Numbered from the stretch's first letter, positions 43,820 through 52,673 are shown. The stretch is 64,000 nt of DNA from DASWNP01 sp036399175 (GCA_036399175.1 DASWNP010000050.1:1-64000); one strand, 5' to 3'. The notes: generated by a model from the sequence alone, not told the origin. Program-made: numbers and translations.

Positions 43820-44668
43820 CTATTCCGGCTGGAAACCGCGAAGCGGCATGTCGGGGCGGCGTTGCAGCCAGTTGTCGGCGGGATAATGACAGTCGGCGTC
43901 GATGACGTGAAGGGTGTAGGCGTGGCGCGAGCGCGGCGAGCGGTTCGGGTGGCTGAGATGCGGCAGGAGGCCGTCGAGGATAACCAGCGTCCCCTTCGCG
44001 GCTTCGAGCGGGACGAGCGCGTCCGTAGGCCAGGGTGCGGGGTCGCGGGTCTCGAAGCGCGCAGAGCCTTCGGGCGTGCGCAGGAAGCGCGACTTGAGAC
44101 CGAGCCTGTGTCCGCCGGGTATCGCCCACATGCAGCCGTTCTCGACCGTCGCATCTTCGAGGGCGAACCAGAAGCCGACGACGCTCGGCGGCTCGGTGTA
44201 GAGAAAGGTGCTGTCCTGATGGCAGGTCACTTCGCCGCCGATGCCGGGCTGCTTGAAAATGTACATCGACTGGACGAGCAGCGGGCGGGAAATGTTCAGG
44301 TCGGCGGATAGTTGCGCAAGCTCCGGGGTGCGCGAGAAGCGATTGAAGACGGGGTCGAGGTCGTGCAGCGCGTGGCCGATTTTGTTAATCGAGCGTTCTT
44401 TGCTCCGGCGAAGACGGCCTGTGGAGTCGAAGGCGTCTTCCTCGAAGAAGAAGCTGACGCGGTCACCCGACTGCATGAAGTAAGAGTCGCTCGTGCGCGT
44501 CTGCTCGCGCGTCGAGAAGATGGAGACGACGCCTTGCGGGTCAAATTCTTCGACCAGTTCTTCGGCGCGCCGGCGCAGGCGGTCGCATTCCGAGCCGGCG
44601 ACGAAACGCTCAAGGACGAGGTAGCCGTCGCGTCGGTAGTCGGTTAGCTGTCGAGCAGAGAGCTTCAT
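43820..44668 (-). CDS. phytanoyl-CoA dioxygenase family Fe(II)/2-oxoglutarate oxygenase
   Basis: About 282 residues, start ATG 44668 with AAGGAGAG upstream; the longest frame reaches 44764 but begins with unrelated sequence. The jelly-roll signature is clear: LTDYRRDGYLVLERFVAG at the N-terminus, H-x-D iron ligands in VTCHQDSTFLYTEP, NGCMWAIPGGH, and the distal His in LPHLSHPNRSPRSRHAYTLH with the oxoglutarate-binding Arg. Substrate unknown; members hydroxylate lipids or small metabolites. Confidence 0.88.
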   Translation of the reverse strand: MKLSARQLTDYRRDGYLVLERFVAGSECDRLRRRAEELVEEFDPQGVVSIFSTREQTRTSDSYFMQSGDRVSFFFEEDAFDSTGRLRRSKERSINKIGHALHDLDPVFNRFSRTPELAQLSADLNISRPLLVQSMYIFKQPGIGGEVTCHQDSTFLYTEPPSVVGFWFALEDATVENGCMWAIPGGHRLGLKSRFLRTPEGSARFETRDPAPWPTDALVPLEAAKGTLVILDGLLPHLSHPNRSPRSRHAYTLHVIDADCHYPADNWLQRRPDMPLRGFQPE

Positions 44669-44927
44669 TGAAAGAGGCCGACTCTCCTTGAGGCTACGAA
44701 TGATTGATGAGCGTGAGCCGACAGGATACCACGTTTGAGCTTCGGGACTGACAGTTAAGAGCATCGCTCGAAGAGCCTCGACCGCGCTTTCAAGAGCCCG
44801 CCCGTCGCACCCTCGAAGCAGAATCGACGAAGGAAGTGTTGATTGGATTCCTCGCCGTTTTCCGCGTTAGTAGGTGGAAGGAAGTTCGGGCGGGAGTTGA
44901 ACCCGCGAGAGTGAAGGAGTTGGAGAG

Positions 44928-45956
44928 ATGGACAAACAGAATGCTTCGCAGGAGCTGCCGCCGCAGGCAGCGTTGTTGAATATGATTGTGGGCTTCATGG
45001 GCTCGCAGGCGATTTACGTGGCGGCGAGGCTGGGCATCGCCGATTTGCTCAAAGACGGCGCGAGGAGCGTCGAGGACTTGGCGAAGGAGACGAAGACCGA
45101 TGCGCGCTCGCTTTACAGAGTGCTGCGCGCGTTGTCGAGCCTCGGCGTCTTCACGGAAGCCCGCCCGCGACACTTCGCCCTGACGCCTCTGGCCGAGCCT
45201 CTGCTGACGGATGCGCCGGGCTCTCTGCGCGCCTTCGCCAGTTTCATGTCAGCCGATTGGCACCTGCGCCCATGGGGCGACATTCTGCACAGCGTCAAGA
45301 CCGGCGAGGTCGCCTTCAAGCACATCTACGGGCAGGAGTATTTCCCTTACATCGGCCAGAACCCGGAGGCCGCGAGGGTCTTCGACGATGCGATGACCAG
45401 TCTTTCGGCGACGGCAGCGCCCGCCATCGCTTCCGCCTACGACTTCTCAGCCTTTCAAAAGATAGTCGATGTCGCGGGCGGCCACGGGCTGTTGCTTTCG
45501 GCAGTTCTTAAAGCGAATCCGAACTTGCAGGGGATGCTCTTCGACGTGCCTTTCGTCGTCGAGGGCGCGCGGCCTCTGCTCGAAGCCGAAGGCGTCTCGG
45601 AGCGCGTCGAGCTGGCGGCGGGCGACTTCTTCGAGTCCGTCCCGATGGGCGGCGATGCTTACATGATGAAGCACATCATTCACGACTGGGACGACGAGCG
45701 CGCCCTCAAGATTCTCCGCAACTGCCAGCGCGCGATGAAGAAAGACGGACGGCTTCTGCTCGTCGAGGTGGTGATACCGGAAGGCGACGCGCCCTCGTTC
45801 GGCAAGTTCATCGACCTTGAGATGCTGCTCTTCACCGGAGGCTGCGAGCGCACCGCAGGCCAGTACCGGGAGCTGCTCGACGATGCGGGGTTTGAGCTGA
45901 CGCGCATCGTCCCGACCCGGTCGCCCTACAGCATCGTCGAAGCGCGGCGCAGGTAG
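44928..45956 (+). CDS. small-molecule O-methyltransferase (AcHNMT / hydroxyneurosporene type)
   Basis: A 342-residue SAM enzyme. N-terminal winged-helix dimerisation domain (residues 10-100: GFMGSQAIYVAARLGIADLL, VLRALSSLGVFTE), then a Rossmann domain with KIVDVAGGHGLLLSAVL, LFDVPFVVEGA, VELAAGDFFESVP, MKHIIHDWDDERALKILRNC (catalytic His/Asp) and LLLVEVVIPEGD. Acceptors in the family are phenols, polyketides or carotenoid precursors; here unknown. GGAGTTGGAGAG precedes the ATG. No biosynthetic neighbours are seen. Confidence 0.9.
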   Translation: MDKQNASQELPPQAALLNMIVGFMGSQAIYVAARLGIADLLKDGARSVEDLAKETKTDARSLYRVLRALSSLGVFTEARPRHFALTPLAEPLLTDAPGSLRAFASFMSADWHLRPWGDILHSVKTGEVAFKHIYGQEYFPYIGQNPEAARVFDDAMTSLSATAAPAIASAYDFSAFQKIVDVAGGHGLLLSAVLKANPNLQGMLFDVPFVVEGARPLLEAEGVSERVELAAGDFFESVPMGGDAYMMKHIIHDWDDERALKILRNCQRAMKKDGRLLLVEVVIPEGDAPSFGKFIDLEMLLFTGGCERTAGQYRELLDDAGFELTRIVPTRSPYSIVEARRR

Positions 45957-46006
45957 TCTCGCAGATTGTCTCTGCTTCGAGGGCACGGGGAGCAAACAGT
46001 AACGGC

Positions 46007-46137
46007 GAGAGACAGGGAAGAGAAACGGCGAAGGCCGCAAAGTGGAACGATGAATTTGATTCATCTCATTCATTCGTTCATTCATTCATAAAATCGTTTC
46101 GCCTTGCGGCCTTCGCCGTTTCTCTTCCCTGTCTCTC
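46007..46137. repeat. hairpin element E5 (35-bp arms, ATTC-rich centre)
   Basis: Arms 46007-46042 and 46102-46137 are near-perfect inverted copies of about 35 bp. The centre holds GATGAAT/ATTCATTC words and AACGAT/ATCGTT, which extend the fold. It lies between the convergent stops of the O-methyltransferase and HNH genes. Confidence 0.85.
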
Positions 46138-46156
46138 CTGCGGATATGATTGAGAA

Positions 46157-46534
46157 TCAAGCTATCGGAAACGAAAGCGCAGTCGAGCCAGCAGAGGCTC
46201 GACTGCGCTTTCGTTTCTTTCGGGAATTATTTCTTTGACGAACCCATTGAAAGAAAAGAGTGGTGAGTGTGACCCATTCACCTGCAAAAATGACTTTCAC
46301 CCCGAGCCGCTTCTGAAGCTCTGCGCGATACTCTTCGACAGACCTGTTAGCTTTCTCCTGATTACAATTCCGGCAAGCCGGAACAACATTTTCGGGAGAG
46401 TGGGCTCCGCCCCGAGAGCGCGGAACAACATGGTCGAGCGACATCGGCGCGCGTTCTTTCGGCACGCCGCAATACCAACAGCCGTCGCCGCAACGCCTGT
46501 AAGCTCGTCTTCGCAGTGCCTTATTATTCGCCAT
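46157..46534 (-). CDS. HNH endonuclease
   Basis: A 125-residue protein. The HNH finger is complete: CWYCG (first Cys pair), SLDHVVPRSRGGAHSPENVVPACRNCNQEKANRS with D-H, N and the second Cys pair. The remaining part (LQKRLGVKVIFAGEWVTL) is like small phage/HNH family proteins. The last 17-20 residues are encoded inside a 22-bp perfect hairpin, so the native end may have been extended when that element arose. Role unknown. Confidence 0.82.
   Translation of the reverse strand: MANNKALRRRAYRRCGDGCWYCGVPKERAPMSLDHVVPRSRGGAHSPENVVPACRNCNQEKANRSVEEYRAELQKRLGVKVIFAGEWVTLTTLFFQWVRQRNNSRKKRKRSRASAGSTALSFPIA
46168..46217. terminator. 22-bp perfect hairpin, probable two-way terminator, within the HNH 3' end
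   Basis: 46168-46189 pairs perfectly with 46196-46217; loop of 6 nt. Both stems end T-rich (GCTTTCGTTTC). It stands between convergent genes but upstream of the HNH stop codon (46157-46159). Confidence 0.7.
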
Positions 46535-46593
46535 ATGGGTTCGTCAAAGACATTGTTCCCTTTCTTTCGCTTGCTGCTGCTCGCGCGGGCTTT

Positions 46594-49500
46594 CTAGGGA
46601 CGTCCGAAGCGTGCGCGGTATTCGCCGGAGACGATGAAGGCTTTGACCATCTCGGCTCGGTGGAAGTCGCCGCCGAACTGGTTGAGCTTGGAGAGCCAGA
46701 AGTTGAAGCCGTCGAGGTTGCGGTCGGGCGCGTCGTCGGGGTTGCGCCGAAGGTAGCCGAAATACTGCATGAGCACGAAGGCGGGATTTTTCTCGCGCAG
46801 GGTGAACTCTTCGTTTTCGGCAATCTTTTGCAGGACGCTCATGCGCGTCTCGGTGCGTGTGGCGAGGGCGGCGAGCAGCGCGGCGCGCTCGGCCTCGGCG
46901 GGCTTGAGCCCGGCGTTCGTGTAGAGGGCGTCGAGGTACTGGGCGTCGGTCTTCGAGTCGTAGAGGTCTCTGAAGGACTGGCGGGCGACCCACGCTTCGA
47001 GGAAGGCGCGCTTGTTTTCGTCGAGCTGCTGCTGCCAGCCCGCGACGCCGACGGCGACGCCCTGCCCGATGCTCTGCGTGTCGGGCATGAACTGTTCGAG
47101 GCGCGGCATCTCTCCGTAGCTCGCCTTGTGCATGCGGTAGACGAGGTAGCCGGTCTCCCTGAACTCAATCGAGAGGAAGAAGGCTGCGGAGGTGTTGGCG
47201 CGACGATAGGCGATGCACCCGGCGTCTTTGCCGCAGGCGGCGATCTCGCTCGTCCAGAAAGCGAGACCGTCGTCGTCGGGCAGGCGGCTGAAGAAATCTG
47301 CGTAGTGAGCGCGGACGAAGAACTGCGGGTCGTCGATGGGGTTGGCCGCAGGCGCGGCGTCGTTGTCGAGGATGGTGAGCGTCGCCTGGCTCGACGCGCC
47401 GAGAGAAACGCCGCTCGCGTTTCGCAAGGCAAGGCTGAGCGTTTCGTCGCCCTCGACGAGAGCGTCGTCGGAGACGAGGATGCGCAGCGTGCGCGAAGTC
47501 TGCCCGGCGTTGAAGCGGAGCTTGCCGGAGGCTCGGGTGAAATCGGAGCGGTCGGAGGCGCTGCCCGCGAGCGTCGCGTATTCGACGGTGGCCGCGCTCG
47601 AAGTGTCGCCCGTGCGGCTGATTTCCACCTGGAGGCTACCCGCGCCTTCCGAGACGCTGTAGCTCGCAGCGCCGAATTGCAGGAGATTTGACGTGGGCGT
47701 CGGCGTCGGCGTCGGAGTAGGCGTCGTATTCGACTTGGGCAACGTGCCGGGGTAGTACTCGCTCGTGCTGTCGGCGAAGGTGATGCCGCGAATGGGCACG
47801 TCGTCGTTGCTCTCAAGGATGTCGATGGTCTCGGAAGCGACGAGGCCGGGCAGAGAGGCAGGGTTCATCATGTGGCTGCCCCAGACGGCGCGCCCTTCGG
47901 CTGAGAAGACCGTGCCGCCGGCCATGCTGCCCGTTCCGGCGACGAGCCCGTCAGAGTAGAAGCTCGGCGCGGGACTCTGAACTCCGCTCTGCAAAGCTCC
48001 CTGAACCGCGCGCTTCTTTCCGTCCACTGTTTGCAGGCAGTTCGATTGCACGTAGCTGTCGGTGAGGATGATGCCGTCAGGCCAGACGCTTCCGTCCGTG
48101 AGAATCATTCCGTCCGTCAGAATCATTCCGTCCGTGAGAATCATTCCGTCGGTCAGAATCATTCCGTCTGTGAGGATGATGCCGTCGGTGAGAATCATCC
48201 CGTCCGTGAGGATGATGCCGCTATTGAGGACGGCGTATTCGAGAAACTTGCCGTCGCGGTCGAAGAGTTCAAACTTGAGGTCTTCGCTGATGGCTTTGAG
48301 CTTCGTATCGTCTCTGAGCAGGTTCTGGCCTGCGAGCGCCTCGTTGGCGTCGAGGCGCGTGTTCTGCGTCAGGCGGACGGCGGCGAAGGCGTTGACGAGT
48401 CCCGCGCCCTGCGCGAGCAGGCTCTCTATCTGGCTCTTACCACTGAGCGACGGAAGTTGCTGCGCCGTCATGCGAAGGATGCCCTTGACCTGATTCGGCT
48501 TCAGGCTCGGGTTGGCCTGGAGCATCAAGGCCGCGATGCCCGCGACCATCGGAGCGGCAAACGAAGTGCCGGTCAACTGGCAGTACATCTTGTTCTTGGC
48601 GAACCTCGAAGTCTGCGGCATGACGGTGTTCGGGATGGTCTTGTCAAGGAGCGTCGAGGTGCTGCCCGAAGCGGTGGAGTTAATCTTCGTGCCGGGTGCG
48701 ACGAGGTCGGGCTTGATGATACCGTCGATGAGTGTGGGGCCGCGCGAGCTGTAGGAGGCAACCTCCAAATCGGTTCGACGAAGCGGAGCGGGCGTGTCGT
48801 CGATGACGGGAGGCGTGAGTTTGTCAGGCCAGGTCAGCATCGACTGAGCCGGGTTTTTGGTCGCGCCGACGGTGATGACAAAGGGGTCGTTGCCGGGGCT
48901 GTCGATGCTGCCGTAGACGGTCTGATAGATGAATTTTCCGTTCGCGTCCTGACCGATGACGGTATCGTTATGGCCTCGATTGCCCGCCGAAGCGACGACG
49001 ACGATTCCGGCGGCGATGGCGCGCTCGGCGGCCTGGCAGAGCGGGTCGGTCTTGTAGCTCTGCAAGACGGGCGCGCCGACGCTCAGGTTGATGACGCGGA
49101 TGTTGTATAGCTCCCGGTTGGCGATGCAGTAGTCGATGGCCTTGATGACGTTGCTGATGGTGCCGACGCCGTTGGAGTTGAGGGCGCGAAGCGAGATGAT
49201 GTTGGCGTTCGGGGCAATGCCCGTGAAGTCGCCGTAGTTGCCCGGATACCACTCTTTGCTGTCCGTGCCGGTCTGAAGCGAGCCCCAGCCGTCGCCCGCG
49301 ATGATGCCCGCCACCATCGTGCCGTGCCCGTAGTCGTCGTAGCTGGTCGTCTGTATTGTGCCCAACGCATCGCCGACGAAATCCTTGAAAGCGACGATGC
49401 GAGACTGACTCTTTTCCGCCGAATGAAAATCGTTGTCGTTCGAGTTGGGGAAATCGACGCCGGTGTCGATGACGGCGATGCCGATGCCTGTGCCGTCAAC

Positions 49501-50028
49501 GGCGCGATAGCGCTGGCCGATGCTATCGTCGCCGTGAAAGCCGTCTTCCGTATCGTTGGACATCTCTTTCAAACGCTCGACGCCGAGCAGTTTGCGCGCC
49601 GCGTCCATCTCTCCGCGCACTTCGCGGTCGGGCGTCACGTACGCCACCTCGTCTTCGGCGACGAGACCTTCAAGACGCGCGAGCGGCAGCTCGACGTGCA
49701 GGGCGTTGATGCTGTTGAAACGATGCAGAACTCTGCCGCCGTGACGGCGAACGAGCTGCTCTTCGGCGAGGCCGGGCGCGTCAGCCGTCTGCACAATCAT
49801 TTTGCGCGGGCGTGCCCTCTCTCCGTCTCGCTCAAGCAGTTCGAGAAGATCTACGGGAAGCTTTCTCGATTTATCGTCGGACGTGGAATCCGCGCTCGCG
49901 CTCTTCGCGTTGAACCCGCTCGCCGCGACGCGCGGCTCGAAGCCTCGCGCGAGGGGAAGCTGTGTCAGCAGAGTCAGGGTTGCCAGAAGAACGGCGGTCA
50001 GAATTCTCTTAAACGAGATCGGCTTCAT
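46594..50028 (-). CDS. secreted subtilisin-like S8 protease with hexapeptide repeat, Calx-beta and DUF4214 domains
   Basis: About 1144 residues. Signal peptide (ILTAVLLATLTLLTQLPLARG); propeptide to about 150; S8 catalytic domain with D188 (AVIDTGVD), H235 (YGHGTMVAGI) and S489 (GTSFAAPMVAG). About 600-655 is a run of nine hexapeptides of type ILTDGM. A TPTPTPTPT linker leads to a Calx-beta domain (SVSEGAGSLQVEISRTGD...VEGDETLSLAL). The last 220 residues resemble DUF4214 (FFVRAHYADFFSRLPDDDGLAFWTSEI, repeated as YFGYLRRNPDDAPDRNLDGFNFW), common in large secreted proteins. ATG 50028 is 6 nt after AAGGA. Confidence 0.92.
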   Translation of the reverse strand: MKPISFKRILTAVLLATLTLLTQLPLARGFEPRVAASGFNAKSASADSTSDDKSRKLPVDLLELLERDGERARPRKMIVQTADAPGLAEEQLVRRHGGRVLHRFNSINALHVELPLARLEGLVAEDEVAYVTPDREVRGEMDAARKLLGVERLKEMSNDTEDGFHGDDSIGQRYRAVDGTGIGIAVIDTGVDFPNSNDNDFHSAEKSQSRIVAFKDFVGDALGTIQTTSYDDYGHGTMVAGIIAGDGWGSLQTGTDSKEWYPGNYGDFTGIAPNANIISLRALNSNGVGTISNVIKAIDYCIANRELYNIRVINLSVGAPVLQSYKTDPLCQAAERAIAAGIVVVASAGNRGHNDTVIGQDANGKFIYQTVYGSIDSPGNDPFVITVGATKNPAQSMLTWPDKLTPPVIDDTPAPLRRTDLEVASYSSRGPTLIDGIIKPDLVAPGTKINSTASGSTSTLLDKTIPNTVMPQTSRFAKNKMYCQLTGTSFAAPMVAGIAALMLQANPSLKPNQVKGILRMTAQQLPSLSGKSQIESLLAQGAGLVNAFAAVRLTQNTRLDANEALAGQNLLRDDTKLKAISEDLKFELFDRDGKFLEYAVLNSGIILTDGMILTDGIILTDGMILTDGMILTDGMILTDGMILTDGSVWPDGIILTDSYVQSNCLQTVDGKKRAVQGALQSGVQSPAPSFYSDGLVAGTGSMAGGTVFSAEGRAVWGSHMMNPASLPGLVASETIDILESNDDVPIRGITFADSTSEYYPGTLPKSNTTPTPTPTPTPTSNLLQFGAASYSVSEGAGSLQVEISRTGDTSSAATVEYATLAGSASDRSDFTRASGKLRFNAGQTSRTLRILVSDDALVEGDETLSLALRNASGVSLGASSQATLTILDNDAAPAANPIDDPQFFVRAHYADFFSRLPDDDGLAFWTSEIAACGKDAGCIAYRRANTSAAFFLSIEFRETGYLVYRMHKASYGEMPRLEQFMPDTQSIGQGVAVGVAGWQQQLDENKRAFLEAWVARQSFRDLYDSKTDAQYLDALYTNAGLKPAEAERAALLAALATRTETRMSVLQKIAENEEFTLREKNPAFVLMQYFGYLRRNPDDAPDRNLDGFNFWLSKLNQFGGDFHRAEMVKAFIVSGEYRARFGRP
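48058..48219 (-). repeat. 18-nt tandem repeat coding for ILTDGM hexapeptides
   Basis: Nine 18-nt units, eight of them I/M-I-L-T-D-G/S and one changed to SVWPDG. Neighbouring units are nearly identical in DNA, which points to recent slippage or recombination. Lies between the S8 domain and the linker. Confidence 0.85.
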
Positions 50029-50319
50029 ATTCAATCCTTCTAAAGTTGTTCGGGGTAACGCCTGTTTTAGGTCTGTCGCGCGCGTGGTGAGATATTCAAA
50101 CTTAAGAGAACGATGATTTCGGAATCGCCTGCTTTAACGCAGGGGCGCGCATACTCAAGCGAACGGTGTGCCGCCCGTCGTTCAGGAGCTAAACGTTGAT
50201 TCTGTTCGGGGTTTTCGGCGCGAAGGGAGGCCGGGCGACGGCTTAGCTGCGGTCAGCCTGAGAGTCCTGACTCCAGCTTTGAATCAATCTGACCGCCGAC
50301 GGAAAATTGACCGCCGACG
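50029..50319. other. upstream region of the S8 protease gene
   Basis: About 290 bases without a convincing gene. At its right end the 17-mer beginning TGACCGCCGACGG occurs twice in tandem (50290-50306 and 50308-50324, period 18). No clear promoter for the leftward protease gene is seen. Confidence 0.45.
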
Positions 50320-50431
50320 GAAAAAGAGGATGTCGCTCGAAGAACGCGTTCTTCAAGTGACATCCTCGGTGCGAGGTTCGCGGTTTCTGCTTCTTCCAAG
50401 TAGAGACGGCGCTCACGCGGAGCGCCGTCTC
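50320..50431 (-). terminator. double-hairpin terminator after the DJ-1/DUF2383 gene
   Basis: First a perfect 12-bp stem (50403-50414 with 50420-50431). Then GAGGATGTC (50326-50334) / GACATCCTC (50359-50367) encloses GAAGAACGCGTTCTTC and is followed on the minus strand by TTTTT (50321-50325), a typical intrinsic terminator. Confidence 0.78.
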
Positions 50432-50447
50432 GAATCGTCGTCTATCT

Positions 50448-51548
50448 TCAGGCGCTGACGGCCGCCCCGGTGGTCGGGCTGGCGGGCTTGGCGTCGCTTG
50501 CGCCCAATCGCGCGTGATAGAGGTCTGCGACGCGCTGCTCGTCTTTCGCCAACTCGATTTCGATTTCGTCGAAGATGGCAGTCGTCAGAGGGTCAGTCAG
50601 TTGGAGGCTGAGGTTGAAGGCATCGACCACCCCGGTCTGCAAATCGCCGAGCGCGCGACGCAGCACAGCTAAGTCGTCGTTCGATTGCAGCCAGCTCTTG
50701 AGAGTCGCCCACGCGCCGCTTCCCGCCGCTTGCAGCGTCTCCTCGCCGCCGAGCGCGGCCAGTCGCGCTTCGAGCAACCCGAGGTGTCGCTGCTTGCTCG
50801 CGTGTATCTCTCCGAAGAGCGATTTAAGCTCGGGGTCGGTGGCCTTCTCCGCGTAGCGCTCGAAGGCTTCCAGCGCATAACGCTCGCCGCGAATCGCCGT
50901 GTTCAGAGCATCGACTATCTCCGCCTTCGTCGAGCCGCCCCACTCTTCGGCCAGATGCCACCACTCGACGCTCTTGTCCGTCACGTCAGGCAGGTACATG
51001 CCCTTGATGTTTGAGAAGCCGAGATGTTGAAGGATGGCCGTTGTGAAGATGGGCAAATCGCCCGGACGGCGCGACGTGACGAGATTACCGTCTTTGACTA
51101 TCGGCTCGTTCTCGTAGCTCGCGCCCGCGTTCTCCATGTCCTTGCGAATGGCGCGAAAGCCCGTCGCGCGCTTGCCGCGCAGCACGTCGGCCTCGATTAA
51201 GACCTGCGGCCCATGACAGACGGCTGCGACGAGTTTGCCCTGCTCCGAGGCGCGCTCGACGAAACGCACGGTCTTCATGTTCGTACGCATGCGGTCGGGA
51301 GCCATGCCGCCGGGGATGACGACGGCGTCGAAATCTTCAGGGCGCGCGTCGGTCGTCGTCGCATCGGCCTTGATGGAGAGCTTGCCCTGCTTGCCCGTAT
51401 AAGTCTCGTTAACGCGCGAGCCGAGGACTGTTACCTCCGCGCCCACCTTCGAGAGCGCGTTGTACGGAAGCTGAAACTCCGAATCCTCGACGTGGTTCTC
51501 GATGAGAATGGCGACCCGCTTCGTCTGGTTCTGACTCTTCTCTGTCAT
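50448..51548 (-). CDS. DJ-1/PfpI-family protein fused to a DUF2383 four-helix bundle
   Basis: A 366-residue cytoplasmic protein. Residues 1-185 are a PfpI/YhbO-type glyoxalase-deglycase or protease domain (VAILIENHVEDSEFQLPYNAL, VVIPGGMAPDRMR, nucleophile C111 in AAVCHGPQVL, TSRRPGDLPIF). Residues 205-350 form a ferritin-like bundle (EIVDALNTAIRGERYALEAFERYAEK...LKSLFGEIHASKQRHLGLLEARL) as in DUF2383/PA2169-like stress proteins. Both parts usually occur as separate proteins. AGGAG lies 10 nt before the ATG; a 10-residue frame precedes it. Confidence 0.88.
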   Translation of the reverse strand: MTEKSQNQTKRVAILIENHVEDSEFQLPYNALSKVGAEVTVLGSRVNETYTGKQGKLSIKADATTTDARPEDFDAVVIPGGMAPDRMRTNMKTVRFVERASEQGKLVAAVCHGPQVLIEADVLRGKRATGFRAIRKDMENAGASYENEPIVKDGNLVTSRRPGDLPIFTTAILQHLGFSNIKGMYLPDVTDKSVEWWHLAEEWGGSTKAEIVDALNTAIRGERYALEAFERYAEKATDPELKSLFGEIHASKQRHLGLLEARLAALGGEETLQAAGSGAWATLKSWLQSNDDLAVLRRALGDLQTGVVDAFNLSLQLTDPLTTAIFDEIEIELAKDEQRVADLYHARLGASDAKPASPTTGAAVSA

Positions 51549-51578
51549 AACGATTTCACTCCTCGAAATATTTCAACC

Positions 51579-51611
51579 CTACAGGGACGACTCAAACTTG
51601 TCGTCGCCCAT
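51579..51611 (-). CDS. possible 10-residue leader peptide upstream of the DJ-1 fusion gene
   Basis: A very short frame, MGDDKFESSL then TAG, with an excellent binding site (GGAGG, 5 nt spacing), ending 30 nt before the DJ-1 fusion start. It has no codon run that suggests amino-acid attenuation. It may tune translation of the downstream gene, or be fortuitous. Confidence 0.4.
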   Translation of the reverse strand: MGDDKFESSL

Positions 51612-51755
51612 GCTTTCCTCCGATGTCTCATTCGAGGATAAACGGGCAACTCGTATGCCAGCGCAGACGCCCGCCACAGCAGCGAAAAAACGCCTCCGAG
51701 AGCCCGAAACGCCCGAAAACCCGTACAGGCATCGCCGCGCTTCTGTTCGCTTACG

Positions 51756-51944
51756 TTACTGATGTTCGAGAGGTGGATTGGCCGAGATAGCCTCGTCGCC
51801 GGAGGCTCTGGCTTCATCGTAGGCACGAATGGATTCGAGTTCTTTGAGGGCTTCGAGCAGTTTTTGGTAATACTCAAGGTCGAGCAGGACTGCAATGCGC
51901 GCCCCCGTCTCGTCTATGAGGTAGCGTTCTTTAGCATCAATCAT
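51756..51944 (-). CDS. solitary antitoxin-like protein
   Basis: A 62-residue protein, ERYLIDETGARIAVLLDLEYYQKLLEALKELESIRAYDEARASGDEAI, matching the pattern of small Phd/YefM- or RelB-like antitoxins ('etG.riaVlLdleeYq.LleaLEeLesirayDeA'). GAGG lies 8 nt before the ATG. The next 200 bases downstream encode no recognisable toxin, so it is an orphan here. Confidence 0.68.
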   Translation of the reverse strand: MIDAKERYLIDETGARIAVLLDLEYYQKLLEALKELESIRAYDEARASGDEAISANPPLEHQ

Positions 51945-52049
51945 CCGATTTACCTCAAGAATGATTTATCGCGCCAAAGTCAGGTGACGAGGGACATTCT
52001 CATTCCTCGAAGGATGCCGCAGCACTTCGAGAAGCGATTAGCTTGTTGC

Positions 52050-52673
52050 TTAACTTGCCGGTCTGAGAAGGCCGCGAAAGATGCCTTGAACGGCGACCTG
52101 CGAGGCGTGCAGGCGGATGGGGGCGAGTTGGGAGTTGGCGGGTCGAAGCTCGACTTCGTGGCCGAAGCGGAAGAGGCGTTTCAGAGTGGCGCGCGCGCCT
52201 TCGATGAGGGCGACGACGATTTCGCCGTTGCGCGCTTCGACGCGGTTTTCGATAAGAGCGATGTCGCCGTCGCAGATGTGTTCGTCAATCATCGAGTCGC
52301 CCGTGACGCGCAGCGCGTAGATGTTGGTCGGGCGCACGCTCCCGAGCAGGAAGCGCGGCACGGCGATGCTCTCGGCATCGACGACCGTATCGAGCGGCGC
52401 GCCCGCCGCGATGCGACCGAGAAGCGGCACCTCGCACGTCGCATCGCCGGCCGTCTCTTCGACCTGCACGCTCAGGCCGAAGCTGCCGTCGGTGCGCTGG
52501 CGCGAGAGCAGCCCTCGACGTTCGAGGGCTTCGATGTGCTTGGCGATGGTGGCCTTCGAGGAGACGCCGAAGTGGCGCGCAATCTGCGCGTAGGAGGGCT
52601 CGTAGCCGTGACGCGCGATGAAGCGGGTGATGTATTCGAGAATCTCTTTCTGGCGCTGCGTTCGTGGCTGCAT
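52050..52673 (-). CDS. lexA: LexA repressor / autoprotease
   Basis: A 207-residue SOS regulator. N-terminal winged helix with RQKEILEYITRFIARHGYEPSYAQIARHFGVSS; cleavage site A90-G91 (RIAAGAPL); catalytic S127 (RVTGDSMIDEHI) and K165 (ATLKRLFR). The length is normal. I could not identify its operator; no E. coli-type or Gram-positive-type box is obvious upstream or near uvrA. It is transcribed on its own. Confidence 0.95.
   Translation of the reverse strand: MQPRTQRQKEILEYITRFIARHGYEPSYAQIARHFGVSSKATIAKHIEALERRGLLSRQRTDGSFGLSVQVEETAGDATCEVPLLGRIAAGAPLDTVVDAESIAVPRFLLGSVRPTNIYALRVTGDSMIDEHICDGDIALIENRVEARNGEIVVALIEGARATLKRLFRFGHEVELRPANSQLAPIRLHASQVAVQGIFRGLLRPAS

Noticed and set aside
48058..48219. 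Regular 18-nt repeats considered as a CRISPR array
   Set aside because: Units are contiguous, without spacers, in frame and coding for ILTDGM.
51545..51895. 116-codon minus-strand frame next to the orphan antitoxin, considered as its toxin
   Set aside because: It overlaps the antitoxin in another frame and shows no RelE, PIN or Doc pattern.
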